Assembly (NCBI RefSeq): GCF_014640555.1
Contig: NZ_BMHE01000016.1
Location: 32,036 to 96,035 of the forward strand
Direction: 5' to 3'
From: Paenibacillus marchantiophytorum
Lineage (GTDB): Bacteria; Bacillota; Bacilli; Paenibacillales; NBRC-103111
Length of the DNA stretch: 64,000 nt
Part shown: positions 43,101 to 50,820 of the stretch, one piece after another
How the letters are laid out: each line of letters starts with the position of its first letter
Numbering within the stretch: position 1 is the first letter of the stretch
Translations under genes and position numbers: made by a program
Notes under the pieces: generated by a model
Databases searched by the model: none
What the model was told of the DNA's origin: nothing
What the model saw: only the letters and a program-made list of their open reading frames with translations

Positions 43101-43481
43101 AATTCAGTATCTAACGAGGTGTATGGAGACCTTGTAAAATTATCGACTGGCTTAAATCAGTATGTAATGCCTAAAGCTTCACGTTCAGCAAATTTCTTAT
43201 TACTAAAGCTGAGGGATGACGATGTATTTGCTGCAGGTGTTTCTTCGCTTAAGGGAACATTAGACATTTCAGGCGTAAAAATTGGGGTATTTGGTTCACC
43301 TAATGGACCAACAGCTGAAACTATTACGATCAATGGTGAAACATATTTTAAAATGAATATTACGAACGAGCCTAACCCGTTCGTAGGTGCAAATTCATAT
43401 TATATTAGTGGATTAAAGTATATGATTTCTGGTCAATTAAATCAGGTGCAAGATTCACAATTTACGATTACGTTTGAATAA
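40104..43481 (+). CDS. S-layer homology (SLH) domain surface protein, mosaic
   Basis: This 1125-residue exported protein has a signal peptide ending near ASADA and three SLH domains (about 27-215: YADGSFQPRKAITRAELAKI, FSDVNTSSWYRGYV, ADKEQIAEWAQGHV). These bind pyruvylated wall polymer. An Ig-like unit and a glycine-rich hinge (GGGGGGGGFGGGG, DNA 41053-41093) follow. A long beta-rich region comes next, then a carboxypeptidase-regulatory-like unit near 815 (GGFVYEQTESSGLRGISNTT) and a fibronectin type III-like unit near 915. ATG 40104 is 7 bp after GGGGGA; ATG 40098 is too close. The part after the hinge is more AT-rich than the SLH part, suggesting a domain swap. Confidence 0.87.
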   Translation: MTIRKSRWTVFLLILTMMFSVIIPVSASADAQTNLGDTLDSYAKTEIDSLVAKGIISGYADGSFQPRKAITRAELAKILVLSLGLKEDAAKAESFSDVNTSSWYRGYVGALVASGITQGTSPTTFAPDANVTREELVVFFIRAFGLEKTASQLTASAAFADKEQIAEWAQGHVALASQIGFISGSDDGNGSSRFNPKDNAERQALARLAYEFTQHASQYVDKAKKLAAAQHPSPIKSVSVVNNTSVEVTFSSELTTISKEEFAFDQDLKVVDIAFKAGSKSIVVLTTSAQKKDTSYKLSYKGVAVDQVLIGAEAAFFGGGGGGGGFGGGGAPAAPTVAQQLASGKALTSITISASGTYGPTSGATTVENLTVDPGPTGEVTLNNITVQNLEIRSGAVSSIKLLNTLVHLLRVNAINNGNQVVRVVVLGRTVVTDTEVSSQAVLESSAMDGTLGRIKILSAATGKEVRFRGNIDGEITVEAPDTTIQIDPPSVGNALPTVIKSLKLKSGLTGTRLQLGAGTNLKAITTDTTIALTGDPETVWNLSKNNPMLEVGNQVKSEAIKLANQAIQTVIGYGSDISAHRDKITLAENAVATAKKFGAFDFEITGQYDLERISFEEQVKDVQLQFQGEDLASSVTQAFTFPQLSGMEITTIWRTDRPDLVSPFGPIKRPASGAGDAAVKVIASFFKKSFSINKYFDITVKQYKAEVKSMISLRDDLVLVEFNHPVANSNSADFQFDNGLQVQKVSQYPQLTQYALLTVNTQKSGTTYNVSYKQENTQVSFVGNVTNTCSSTTCPMPISAPVAQIPLPGVNVPGIVGGFVYEQTESSGLRGISNTTVELVGTNLTTQTNAVGFYSFDQITPGTPYSISVSKGKEYSRYETNKFTIASGEPFQVVGIYLHTAPKPVTDLKVQNIGSTATSIWWNLGWRDPEVKTTYKIYKNGVEVAVFPLAVMYSLGVLEPNKDYTYGVKVCNDVGCSASTEISFKTPLALQIDAIKPYNSVSNEVYGDLVKLSTGLNQYVMPKASRSANFLLLKLRDDDVFAAGVSSLKGTLDISGVKIGVFGSPNGPTAETITINGETYFKMNITNEPNPFVGANSYYISGLKYMISGQLNQVQDSQFTITFE

Positions 43482-43488
43482 ATGGTGA

Positions 43489-43529
43489 AAAGGCCCATCC
43501 CCGCCACCCGGCCGGGATGGGCCTTTTAG
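43489..43529 (+). terminator. Terminator of the SLH protein gene
   Basis: AAAGGCCCATCCC pairs with GGGATGGGCCTTTT around a C/G-rich loop, immediately left of the island. Confidence 0.8.
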
Positions 43530-43589
43530 TTGTCCCCACGCTCGCGGAAAGGTAAAATATAGGAAAACAACGGCAGGTGAGGAACAACG

Positions 43590-43613
43590 ATGATCAACAT
43601 CGGCCTATCCGGC
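43590..43613 (+). other. Left boundary repeat of the island: orphan 5' end of the DUF72 gene
   Basis: An exact 24-bp copy of the first eight codons of the DUF72 gene at 52099, beginning ATGATCAACATCGG and ending CTATCCGGC. It keeps its own ribosome binding site (GTGAGGAACAACG). The similarity stops after 43613, where decayed IS1380 sequence begins. It looks like an attL-type or target-duplication scar. Confidence 0.8.
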
Positions 43614-44485
43614 CTGTCGATTGTATATCCTTGATGGATCGAGTCGCAACAATCCCGTTTGAATCGTTCATACAAGTTGTAGGCGAGCAGTTTAACGAGA
43701 AAGTCAATCTCGTTCGCTTGCTTGAAGTGGTTTTCCATGCAACAGCGTTGATTATTGAACCGCCACACTCCAGATTAGTCACAATGGCCTCGTAGTGCCT
43801 GCGGTATCCAGAACCATACGGGATTGACCATCCTCGACCACCTATGTTTTACGAATAACGGCAACGCGGCGAGGTGTCTTCCAAGAGGTTGTCTTGAAGC
43901 AGGCGGCATCCGTCGAAGAGTGAGTATTACCGGCTCGGAGAACCGCATTTAAACAAATCTGGGACTGCCCTTTAAAAGCCAGTAACGGATGTTAACTTTT
44001 ACGGCCAGGTTTGTGAGAAGTCGTTTCTTTGCGGCATAGGCTTGATGACCTTAGACCGTTTCCAATGTTGAGTCTAAATCGACAATGAGCTCTGAAGGTA
44101 GGACGGGACGAATGCCTTAATGATTTAATCTCCTTAAGCCCAAACGCAGGGTGGGACAGTTTTGCGTAAATGTACGAGTTCCTTGTACAGCAAAGAATGG
44201 TGGGGACAGCGTCCACCTAGAAGGCGTTTGATAAGCGGATCGTGCTGTAGCTTGCGAAAGTAAAAGAGTCGCTCGCAGCCGACAATCCATTCGGCGATTG
44301 TATAAAGCAGGATGTGGTGTGCCGGAATAGGGAGTTATTCTTCTCAACACCGGAAATGCGCTGAAGCGCCGAGGAAAGATTGATTTTTCGAGGTATACTA
44401 AGAACACTTTCATTCTACCGAAGCTAGTTGCATGTTGTAGCGTAAATTTGGACTTGAGTTTGTTGATAGGAGTGGTACACTTCAC
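43614..44485 (-). pseudogene. Decayed IS1380-family transposase
   Basis: Minus-strand fragments in shifting frames follow the IS1380 transposase order. KFTLQHATSFG(R)MKVFL at the start (from 44466) and then ELIVDLDSTLETV, KPGRKS.HPLLAF and NTHSSTDAACFL come first. FNNQRCCMENHFKQANEIDF and LVKLLAYNLYERFKRDCC end near 43620. Numerous stops and frameshifts are present. Its 3' end is cut off exactly at the 24-bp DUF72 repeat, so the junction is younger than the IS. A hairpin with arms AAAGGTGCTCC and GGAGCACTTTT (44489-44556) lies at its 5' side. Confidence 0.75.
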
Positions 44486-44653
44486 ATTAAAGGTGCTCCT
44501 CTCTTTGGCGATGTTGTCTTGGAAAACACCTTCCTACCAAAGATTTGGAGCACTTTTCATATTTTTTATAGAGTGATACTTTCGAAATTCAGGTTTAAAT
44601 AGCAATAACAATCGTATACGACAGCATTTCAGGGGGCGAAGCGTCAGTTGACA

Positions 44654-44773
44654 TTATTTATCCCAGGGTACACGTACCCCGAAAAATCCAGCTATTATCC
44701 GCAATAGGACTAAAATAACTCCAATTACAATAATAAAAGTGAGTAAGTTCGACATAAAATTTTTATTTTTCAT
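44654..44773 (-). CDS. 39-residue single-helix membrane peptide
   Basis: ATG 44773 is preceded by AAAGGAAC and opens a 39-residue frame: a short basic start (MKNKNFMSNLL), a membrane helix (TFIIVIGVILVLLRIIAG) and the tail FFGVRVPWDK. It lies 230 bp downstream of the second ABC permease on the same strand, inside the bacteriocin-like island. Position and type would fit an accessory or self-immunity peptide, but I recognise no family. Composition is AT-rich like the ABC genes. Confidence 0.5.
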   Translation of the reverse strand: MKNKNFMSNLLTFIIVIGVILVLLRIIAGFFGVRVPWDK

Positions 44774-45004
44774 ACAAGCATGTTCCTTTCAATAAAAAAG
44801 TTGCTCCCGGGTGCGTTTTAAACGATTGACTAACTTTGGCTTGTTTTTCAATAGCACAACGAAATGACCTTTCACTTGCACAACAATGAAGAACGACGAA
44901 TTTTGGAAAGAAAATCCCAACTTCAAGTTAACTTCAAATTCAACATTATCTAAGTAGATTACTTTGCTGTACCAAGATATACTAGTTATGCAGCAGAAAT
45001 TGGG

Positions 45005-45994
45005 TTAGTAGATATCTCTTTTTGAAAATACAATTAGAGCTGTTGTGATGAATATGAGAAAATAAAGAAATAATATAAAAATTGAAAAAGTAATTGTAAT
45101 TCCCTCAATAATTGGAATTTGACCGGGTAAGTACTGCTTTAAATTAAGATGTGGAAATAAAAGAAACCTGAACCAAGAATACTTTGCTAGAAAGTTATTC
45201 GCCACTGAACCACCTAGCCAAAGAACGATAGACGACGTAATGGATATGGTAACATTTTTGAAAAGCACCGCAAACATGAAAGAAAGTGAAGTTAGCAGTA
45301 CTATCTCAATTAAACCAAATAAATATGCTGTAAGCGTATATTCCATGACATTTCTTTCTACTACTTCTCCTACACTATTCAAGACAAGTTCAACAGAACC
45401 TTGACCATTTCCAGAAAAAGCTATATATCCAACACCAAAAGAAATTGCAAATAAGAATAATAAAAAACCAGTACTAATAACAACTATGGTGAGATATTTA
45501 GATAGGAGTATTTTCCAACGTTTAAAAGGTCTTATCATCAACTGCTTTATTGTGCCAAATGAATATTCGTTTGCAATTATATTTGCTGTCTGTATAACCA
45601 TAAATACTATAATTAAACCTATAAAAATTTGAGCATCGTAGGCAAACTTCCACGTTGTTTGTACTCCATAAGGTATATTTCTTTCAATTGAATAATTTAG
45701 TATCTTTAAATTGTCTTCATAGATTGATAGATTAACTTCGTTTATTTTCCTTTTTTTTTCATCTTCTCTATTTTCATCAATTTCTTTAATTGCTTTTTCT
45801 TTATTTGATTCTGCCCGCTCAATTTGTTCCCTTGCATTCTTTCTCCAATCGTGATTTGTTTCAGTGTTTGAAAATACTGCACAACCTCCAACCAATGCAG
45901 TCAGTAATATAAGCATAACAATTGTTTTAAACTGATAGATGATCTTAACATTCTCATTATGTACAAGCTTAATTAAACTGAGAATCCTCATCAT
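45005..45994 (-). CDS. ABC-2 type permease of the second island transporter
   Basis: This 329-residue membrane protein has a first helix near residues 25-42 and a long charged, coiled-coil-like extracytoplasmic segment (about 50-110, rich in Lys/Glu: REQIERAESNKEKAIKEIDE). A block of five further helices follows (about 120-325), including IIANEYSFGTIKQLMIRPFKRWKIL, the ABC-2 cytoplasmic coupling motif. It pairs with the ATPase encoded just upstream (ATGA overlap at 45991-45994). Such BcrAB/LanFEG-like or Pmt-like pairs export or expel antimicrobial peptides. Confidence 0.8.
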   Translation of the reverse strand: MMRILSLIKLVHNENVKIIYQFKTIVMLILLTALVGGCAVFSNTETNHDWRKNAREQIERAESNKEKAIKEIDENREDEKKRKINEVNLSIYEDNLKILNYSIERNIPYGVQTTWKFAYDAQIFIGLIIVFMVIQTANIIANEYSFGTIKQLMIRPFKRWKILLSKYLTIVVISTGFLLFLFAISFGVGYIAFSGNGQGSVELVLNSVGEVVERNVMEYTLTAYLFGLIEIVLLTSLSFMFAVLFKNVTISITSSIVLWLGGSVANNFLAKYSWFRFLLFPHLNLKQYLPGQIPIIEGITITFSIFILFLYFLIFITTALIVFSKRDIY

Positions 45995-46896
45995 CGAATT
46001 GTATTCCCTCCTACTAAACTTAAATAATGGTCTTCGAGAGTCCTTCTTTGTTCAATTATTTCAAATACCTGTATTCCCTCCAAAAAGAGAATCTCGTTAA
46101 TTGTTGGTATTTCTTCTCGTTTTACATTGACATACAAACCATTTCCCTCCACGTCAAAAGAAAATCCTCGCTCTCGTAGTAGAACCCTAGCTTTACTAAT
46201 GTTCTCATGATTTCCCATGTCATAAAAATATCTTGATTGAGCGCTTTTTTCATTCATTGAATAGATATTAATAAGCTCACCCTGCTTTAAGATAGCAAAT
46301 CTGTCACACATTAATTCCATTTCTGAAAGAAGATGACTTGAAACAATAATAGTCACTCCTTCTTCAATAGCCAGCTTCTTCAAATAAGTTCGCATTTCAT
46401 GAATGCCTTCAGGATCAAGCCCATTAGTTGGTTCATCAAGTATAAGTATTTTGGGTTTATGCAGTAAAGCCAGAGCGATTCCTAGTCGTTGACGCATCCC
46501 TAAAGAATATGTCTTTACTTTATCATGAATTCTATTATCAAGCCCGACCAGTTTTACCGCCTCATGAATACAATTCTTTGGTAGCGTATTGTACATTCTT
46601 GAGAATAATTCAAGATTTTTATAACCGCTTAGATATTTATATAAATCAGGAGTTTCGACTATTGCACCTATTTCCCTTATGGCCTCCTCAAATTCAGTAG
46701 TTATATTCTTCTCATTCAAAATTATTTCACCTGAAGTAATCCTTACCAAGCCAACAATCATTCTTATAATAGTTGTTTTGCCAGCGCCATTAGGCCCTAA
46801 TAGTCCAAATACTTCACCTTTTTTAACTTCCAAATTTAAGTTTTTTATAACTTTGTGATTACCCACAATTTTAGTTAAATTTTTAATTTCAATCAT
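45991..46896 (-). CDS. ABC transporter ATP-binding protein (BcrA/LanF-like), second transporter
   Basis: This 301-residue ATPase has Walker A LLGPNGAGKTT near residue 33, signature YSLGMRQR near 133, Walker B ILILDEPTNGLDP near 153 and the H-loop VSSHLL near 187. A C-terminal extension of about 90 residues is typical of bacitracin or lantibiotic resistance ATPases. ATG 46896 follows AAGGAGG at 7 bp, so the nine residues before it are dropped. The start lies 33 bp after the stop of the large permease gene and is part of a continuous four-gene leftward operon. Confidence 0.88.
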   Translation of the reverse strand: MIEIKNLTKIVGNHKVIKNLNLEVKKGEVFGLLGPNGAGKTTIIRMIVGLVRITSGEIILNEKNITTEFEEAIREIGAIVETPDLYKYLSGYKNLELFSRMYNTLPKNCIHEAVKLVGLDNRIHDKVKTYSLGMRQRLGIALALLHKPKILILDEPTNGLDPEGIHEMRTYLKKLAIEEGVTIIVSSHLLSEMELMCDRFAILKQGELINIYSMNEKSAQSRYFYDMGNHENISKARVLLRERGFSFDVEGNGLYVNVKREEIPTINEILFLEGIQVFEIIEQRRTLEDHYLSLVGGNTIR

Positions 46897-46929
46897 CGTA
46901 TTTCCTCCTTCCCACATTAACATTACCCT

Positions 46930-48486
46930 TTAATAAATATCATGTTTAATTTCGCTAATACCCAGAGAGACTTTCTTTACAAATAATTTCCAAGCCTTTG
47001 CCCCAGTTATCAAGAATAACAGTGACAATATGAATCTTAAAACTAAATATCCAGAAATATTAAACATTACATAATATTCTCCATAAAGTAATAGACTCCA
47101 AAGCGAAAGAGAAAAGATAAGCAAAAGAAATATCTTTAAACTTATACGAAAATCCACTTGTATCCCCGAAGTTTCAAATCTGGCTTCTTTCAACAGAGTA
47201 GAAATGCAAAACACCGAGCACAATACTAGCGTTATTAACGACCATAGTATTGAAAATAAAATATCTATTAGCGACCACTTATGAACGATAAATAACGTAA
47301 TTTCAACCAAAAACAAAATAGGAAAAGTTATTAATAACACTGTTAAGACCTTTTCTTTTAATATATCTATATACTTAATTGGAGAGTTATACAGTAAATA
47401 AAAGCAACCACCCTCTAAAACAATAACCCTGAAAGACAATGAAAGTGCAATCCAAATTAACAGAAATGCAAGTAAGGAATAAACTCCTAGTTTACTTTGT
47501 ATGGAATCGAATTTATACTCGTAGAGCAAACAAAGGAATATAGGAAATACTACTCCTTTCCAATTTTCGAAACTTCTGAACAAGTAGCGTATATCTTTTT
47601 GTGAAATGCTAGGGAGATACTGAATGAATAATTGAGAAAGTAATTTCTTTTTACTTGATATTCTACTGTCTTCTTTCCCTATTTCTTTCGATTCCACCAA
47701 CATGCCATTAATTAATGCCTTGATAGTTAAAAAGTATGCAATTCCAAATATTGCTATGCTTATTAACGAAATCTTTAAAAAACATGTTATATAAAACCGA
47801 ATTTCTGACTCAGACAAAAAATTAGCATATAGTTCAATGGGAATTAATAAAAACTTGTAAATAGGTGTCTTTGTCTCGAAAATCTGAGTCAGTTGTGATG
47901 AAAAGAAAATTATTATTATATAAACAATTGCAGTAATAACTCCAGATAACGTTAGTACAGTGCTCTTTATATTTTTACCACGGGACACCCAAAATGAAAT
48001 AACTATAAGAATTTTCAGAAGAGAAACAATAATAATATTTATTGGAAGTAATCCAATAATACAGAACAGTAAGGATAATATAGTAATATTTCCTGAGAAA
48101 ACAAGCGTAACAAGTAGGGGAAGGTACAGCAAATAATATACCTTAAATAAATTCAACAGAGCTTCAACATATCTAATCAATACAACAGCACTATGTGATA
48201 TAGGAATATAAAGGAGTATCTCCCTGTCTAATGATTCAAAGTATTGCTGATATATTACATTAAAAGTCTTGGGAATGCTTATTATCATTAGGATTGAAAA
48301 AACGCTAAGAGTTACAATTGTTTTATTATCCTGCGCTGAAAACTTTAGTAAAAAGTAAGAACAAACGGATACAATTAAAAAAAGTATCATGTAGCCAGCA
48401 ACAGTGCCGGCATTTTCTTCAATTTTATTCTGCTTAAGACGGTTTATTTGCAAACTTACTCTTAACCTTAAATAACTTATTAACAC
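46930..48486 (-). CDS. Large multi-helix ABC transporter membrane protein, first transporter
   Basis: This 518-residue, very hydrophobic protein has about 11-12 predicted helices and a central cytoplasmic loop (about 255-290: LVESKEIGKEDSRISSKKKLL). I recognise no specific family beyond ABC-exporter membrane subunits. The start is GTG 48486, preceded at 8 bp by GGAGGG and separated from the ATPase stop by only 1 bp, so the two are coupled. AT-rich, Ile/Leu-rich composition sets it apart from the host genes outside the island. Confidence 0.78.
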   Translation of the reverse strand: MLISYLRLRVSLQINRLKQNKIEENAGTVAGYMILFLIVSVCSYFLLKFSAQDNKTIVTLSVFSILMIISIPKTFNVIYQQYFESLDREILLYIPISHSAVVLIRYVEALLNLFKVYYLLYLPLLVTLVFSGNITILSLLFCIIGLLPINIIIVSLLKILIVISFWVSRGKNIKSTVLTLSGVITAIVYIIIIFFSSQLTQIFETKTPIYKFLLIPIELYANFLSESEIRFYITCFLKISLISIAIFGIAYFLTIKALINGMLVESKEIGKEDSRISSKKKLLSQLFIQYLPSISQKDIRYLFRSFENWKGVVFPIFLCLLYEYKFDSIQSKLGVYSLLAFLLIWIALSLSFRVIVLEGGCFYLLYNSPIKYIDILKEKVLTVLLITFPILFLVEITLFIVHKWSLIDILFSILWSLITLVLCSVFCISTLLKEARFETSGIQVDFRISLKIFLLLIFSLSLWSLLLYGEYYVMFNISGYLVLRFILSLLFLITGAKAWKLFVKKVSLGISEIKHDIY

Positions 48487-48487
48487 T

Positions 48488-49225
48488 TCACTTGCCCTCC
48501 TGCAAATCCGCTGTTATTTCCAAAAAAGCTTCTTCTAAAGACGAATCTTTCCCCATACTTTCTTTCAGTTCAGAAAGGGTACCAGTAAATAATATTTTCC
48601 CCTTGTTAATTATAGTAATTAAGTCACAAAGCTTTTCAGCGACCTCCAGAATATGTGTAGATAAAAAAATAGTGGCACCAGCTTGCTTTCTTTCTAGTAT
48701 GATGTCCTTTAAAACTTTAATTGATTGTGGATCAAGGCCGTCAGTTGGCTCATCAAGAATAAGTACTTTAGGTTTATGTATCAACGCTCCTAGTAAGGAT
48801 GCTTTTTTTTTCATTCCGTGAGAATAACTTTGAATGTAATTATCCGCTTTTTCAGTTAAGTCAAATTTTTCAAGAAGTTCACAAATCTCATCTTCAAGTT
48901 TAGATGAGTTTTTTACTCCATATAAGTTTGCCATAAATCTTAAAAACTCTCTGCATGTTAGTTTCTCGTAGACATTAGCTTTATCTGCGGAATAACCAAT
49001 AAGTTTTTTTGCGTGCATAGGTTGAGTGTGTACGTCGAATCCATTGATTTTTATATATCCCGTATTCGGTCTAAGCATGCCAGTAACTAACTTAATTGTA
49101 GTTGTTTTCCCTGCTCCATTCTTTCCGAGAAATCCCAAAATAGTACCACTCGGAACATTAAGCTTATCTATATCTACTACTTTAAATTTATCATATATTT
49201 TTGTAACTTTTTCTATTGTTAACAT
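48488..49225 (-). CDS. ABC transporter ATP-binding protein, first transporter
   Basis: This 245-residue ATPase has Walker A FLGKNGAGKTT near residue 32, signature YSHGMKKK near 133, Walker B VLILDEPTDGLDP near 153 and the H-loop LSTHIL near 187. The frame opens at GTG 49240, but ATG 49225 follows AGGTGGG and matches the family start (LTIEKVTKIYDKFK). It is the first gene of the four-gene operon running to 45005. It lies 179 bp downstream of the bacteriocin-like gene, with a terminator between them, so the transporter genes can be read separately or by read-through. Confidence 0.88.
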   Translation of the reverse strand: MLTIEKVTKIYDKFKVVDIDKLNVPSGTILGFLGKNGAGKTTTIKLVTGMLRPNTGYIKINGFDVHTQPMHAKKLIGYSADKANVYEKLTCREFLRFMANLYGVKNSSKLEDEICELLEKFDLTEKADNYIQSYSHGMKKKASLLGALIHKPKVLILDEPTDGLDPQSIKVLKDIILERKQAGATIFLSTHILEVAEKLCDLITIINKGKILFTGTLSELKESMGKDSSLEEAFLEITADLQEGK

Positions 49226-49346
49226 ATTAGATCGTCCCACCTATTATTTAAAATAATTAATTTAAACCTAGATTTTGCACTGTTTAATTCTTTCGGTTCA
49301 ACAGCAAACTTTAGGTATAATTTAGATTATACACTATAAAATGACA

Positions 49347-49386
49347 AAAGAGCGAAAAATTCTTTTTTAGGAATTTCTCGCTCTTT
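49347..49386 (-). terminator. Terminator between the bacteriocin-like gene and the ABC operon
   Basis: AAAGAGCGAAAAATTC pairs with GAATTTCTCGCTCTTT around an 8-nt loop, with T-rich flanks on both strands. Confidence 0.8.
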
Positions 49387-49404
49387 CGTTTTTAAAAAAT
49401 TGAT

Positions 49405-49641
49405 TTAGTAACCGAAAAACGCCTTTAATTCGTCAGTTATCCAATTGATAAAATCAACAACATCGTTAAATAGAGCAAGTACTGTAGCGATTTTCAACCA
49501 ATTATCTTTTACCCATTGCACCCCTGCACTGCCATACTTCCAAATGACACTAAAGGCAGAAGTAATAAAACTGATGGCTTTTGAACCTGCACCTGAAATG
49601 AATCTAAGTAGTGCTGCTAATGCTGCAACCAATGCGCTCAC
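49405..49641 (-). CDS. Putative leaderless bacteriocin, aureocin A53/lacticin Q-like, extended
   Basis: This 78-residue (from GTG 49641) or 75-residue (from TTG 49632, 6 bp after AAAAGGGTGA) Trp-rich amphipathic protein has no leader, double-Gly motif or Cys. LLRFISGAGSKAIS matches aureocin A53 FLKYIAKYGKKAVS at L, I, G, K, A, S with conservative changes. WKYGSAGVQW parallels WKYKGKVLEW, and INWITDELKAFFG parallels LEWVWQKLKKIAG. It is longer than aureocin (51 residues) through two insertions, and has a net charge near +1 where aureocin is strongly cationic. Two ABC transporters follow on the same strand. Activity is inferred from similarity and context. Confidence 0.62.
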   Translation of the reverse strand: MSALVAALAALLRFISGAGSKAISFITSAFSVIWKYGSAGVQWVKDNWLKIATVLALFNDVVDFINWITDELKAFFGY

Positions 49642-49664
49642 CCTTTTCCATTTTTAGATTCAGT

Positions 49665-49715
49665 AATTGTGCACAATTAGTTGAATATCCCAATTTTTGG
49701 GCATTGTCTCGACAA
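49665..49715 (-). promoter_or_regulatory. Cluster of three small palindromes upstream of the bacteriocin-like gene
   Basis: AATTGTGCACAATT (49665-49678), CCCAA-TTT-TTGGG (49689-49701) and TTGTC-TC-GACAA (49704-49715) lie in series 24-75 bp before the gene. They could be operators or a folded 5' leader. No clear -35/-10 pair was assigned. Confidence 0.5.
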
Positions 49716-50012
49716 ATGTAATTTTAATCCTATTTATAACTCAAGTAAAAGGTCGAAATCCGTAGATTTATCGGATATTTCAATAGTTTCCTTATTTTTC
49801 CTTTAATTATCTTTGGTTTCCTTTAAATTTCATTTATTTCAAAATAATGTATTTTTTGTATATTAAGTGTTTGAACCTGATTCTGTGAGAAATATTATGA
49901 GTTCATCTTATATAGTTCCAAATTCATGCTAGTATACGATCCTGAAATAATATAGCTGCTAAAAGTGTGATTATGGCATACTCACAATAGACATATTCCA
50001 ACGGAGAGATAC

Positions 50013-50820
50013 GATGCCATTTCAATCAAAAAAAGAGAAACTGATCCTTACTGTTGGCATGCTCCAGAAAATCAGCTAGGCACGAACAGAAGAAAACCGA
50101 CTTGTTGAGAGCGCGCATGCTGCTTAGCTATGCAGATGGCCTGAGCATACCCCAGTTGGACCTGAGCGTTCTCTTTTGCCTGCCTGAAACTCATGGCCAA
50201 TCATGTTCGAGAGAATGCATGTAAAGAGAGACATGATTGTTTGGTCCGATGTCATCAATCAGCGTATCCCGGCTACTAATGGCGCAAGAGTTGCAGCCCC
50301 TTTGTGATGTATATTTGCCCTACGATGAAAGGACAGGCATTCAAGCGATCGAGAGTAAAGCGGACGATTTACCACCAGTAACTGGAAAACATCCGAAGAA
50401 TGGCCATGATCCTGAATATAAGCATCACGGCACACTATGTCATCTTGCAGGCATTGATTTAGTCACAGGTGAAGTTATTGGATCCGCAGAGGAACGTCAC
50501 CGGAGCTGTGAGTTCTTCAATTTTCTAACTATAAGCCTGAATTGCGCATTCAGATTATCTTGGATAACCACTCCCACATATCTCCCAAAAAACGAATGAT
50601 TACTTAGAGGACCTTCCAGATCGGTTTGATCTTACTTTTGCTCCCAAGCAAGGGTTTAGAGGAATGTCATTGATTCCTTCTTTGAAGAAATGACAAAACA
50701 AATGCTTCGCTATCTTAGGGTTAAATCGAAAGTAGAACTCAAACAATAGATTGAACTTTACCCCAAAGAAGTCAACGAGGATCCTGTAACTTTTCGCCAG
50801 AAATACGGTTTGGAAGGGTA
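50013..50820 (+). pseudogene. Decayed IS630-family transposase
   Basis: Fragments in three frames follow the IS630 order. An N-terminal MPFQSKKEKLILTVGMLQKIS with ARTEENRLVE comes first. YLPYDERTGIQAIESKADDL with LPPVTGKHPKNGHDPEYKHHG and GTLCHLAGIDLVTGEVIG are in one open frame (50237-50599). RIQIILDNHSHIS and APKQGF then lead into a C-terminal MLRYLRVKSKVELKQ and VNEDPVTFRQKYG. Stops and frameshifts make it inactive. It lies between the bacteriocin-like gene and the DUF4177 gene. From 50820 to 51560 I see no recognisable gene or repeat. Confidence 0.75.

Noticed and set aside
49405..49641. Circular bacteriocin (AS-48 or uberolysin type)
   Set aside because: The sequence blocks fit aureocin A53 better, and no SpoIIM/DUF95 membrane protein typical of circular bacteriocin clusters is present.
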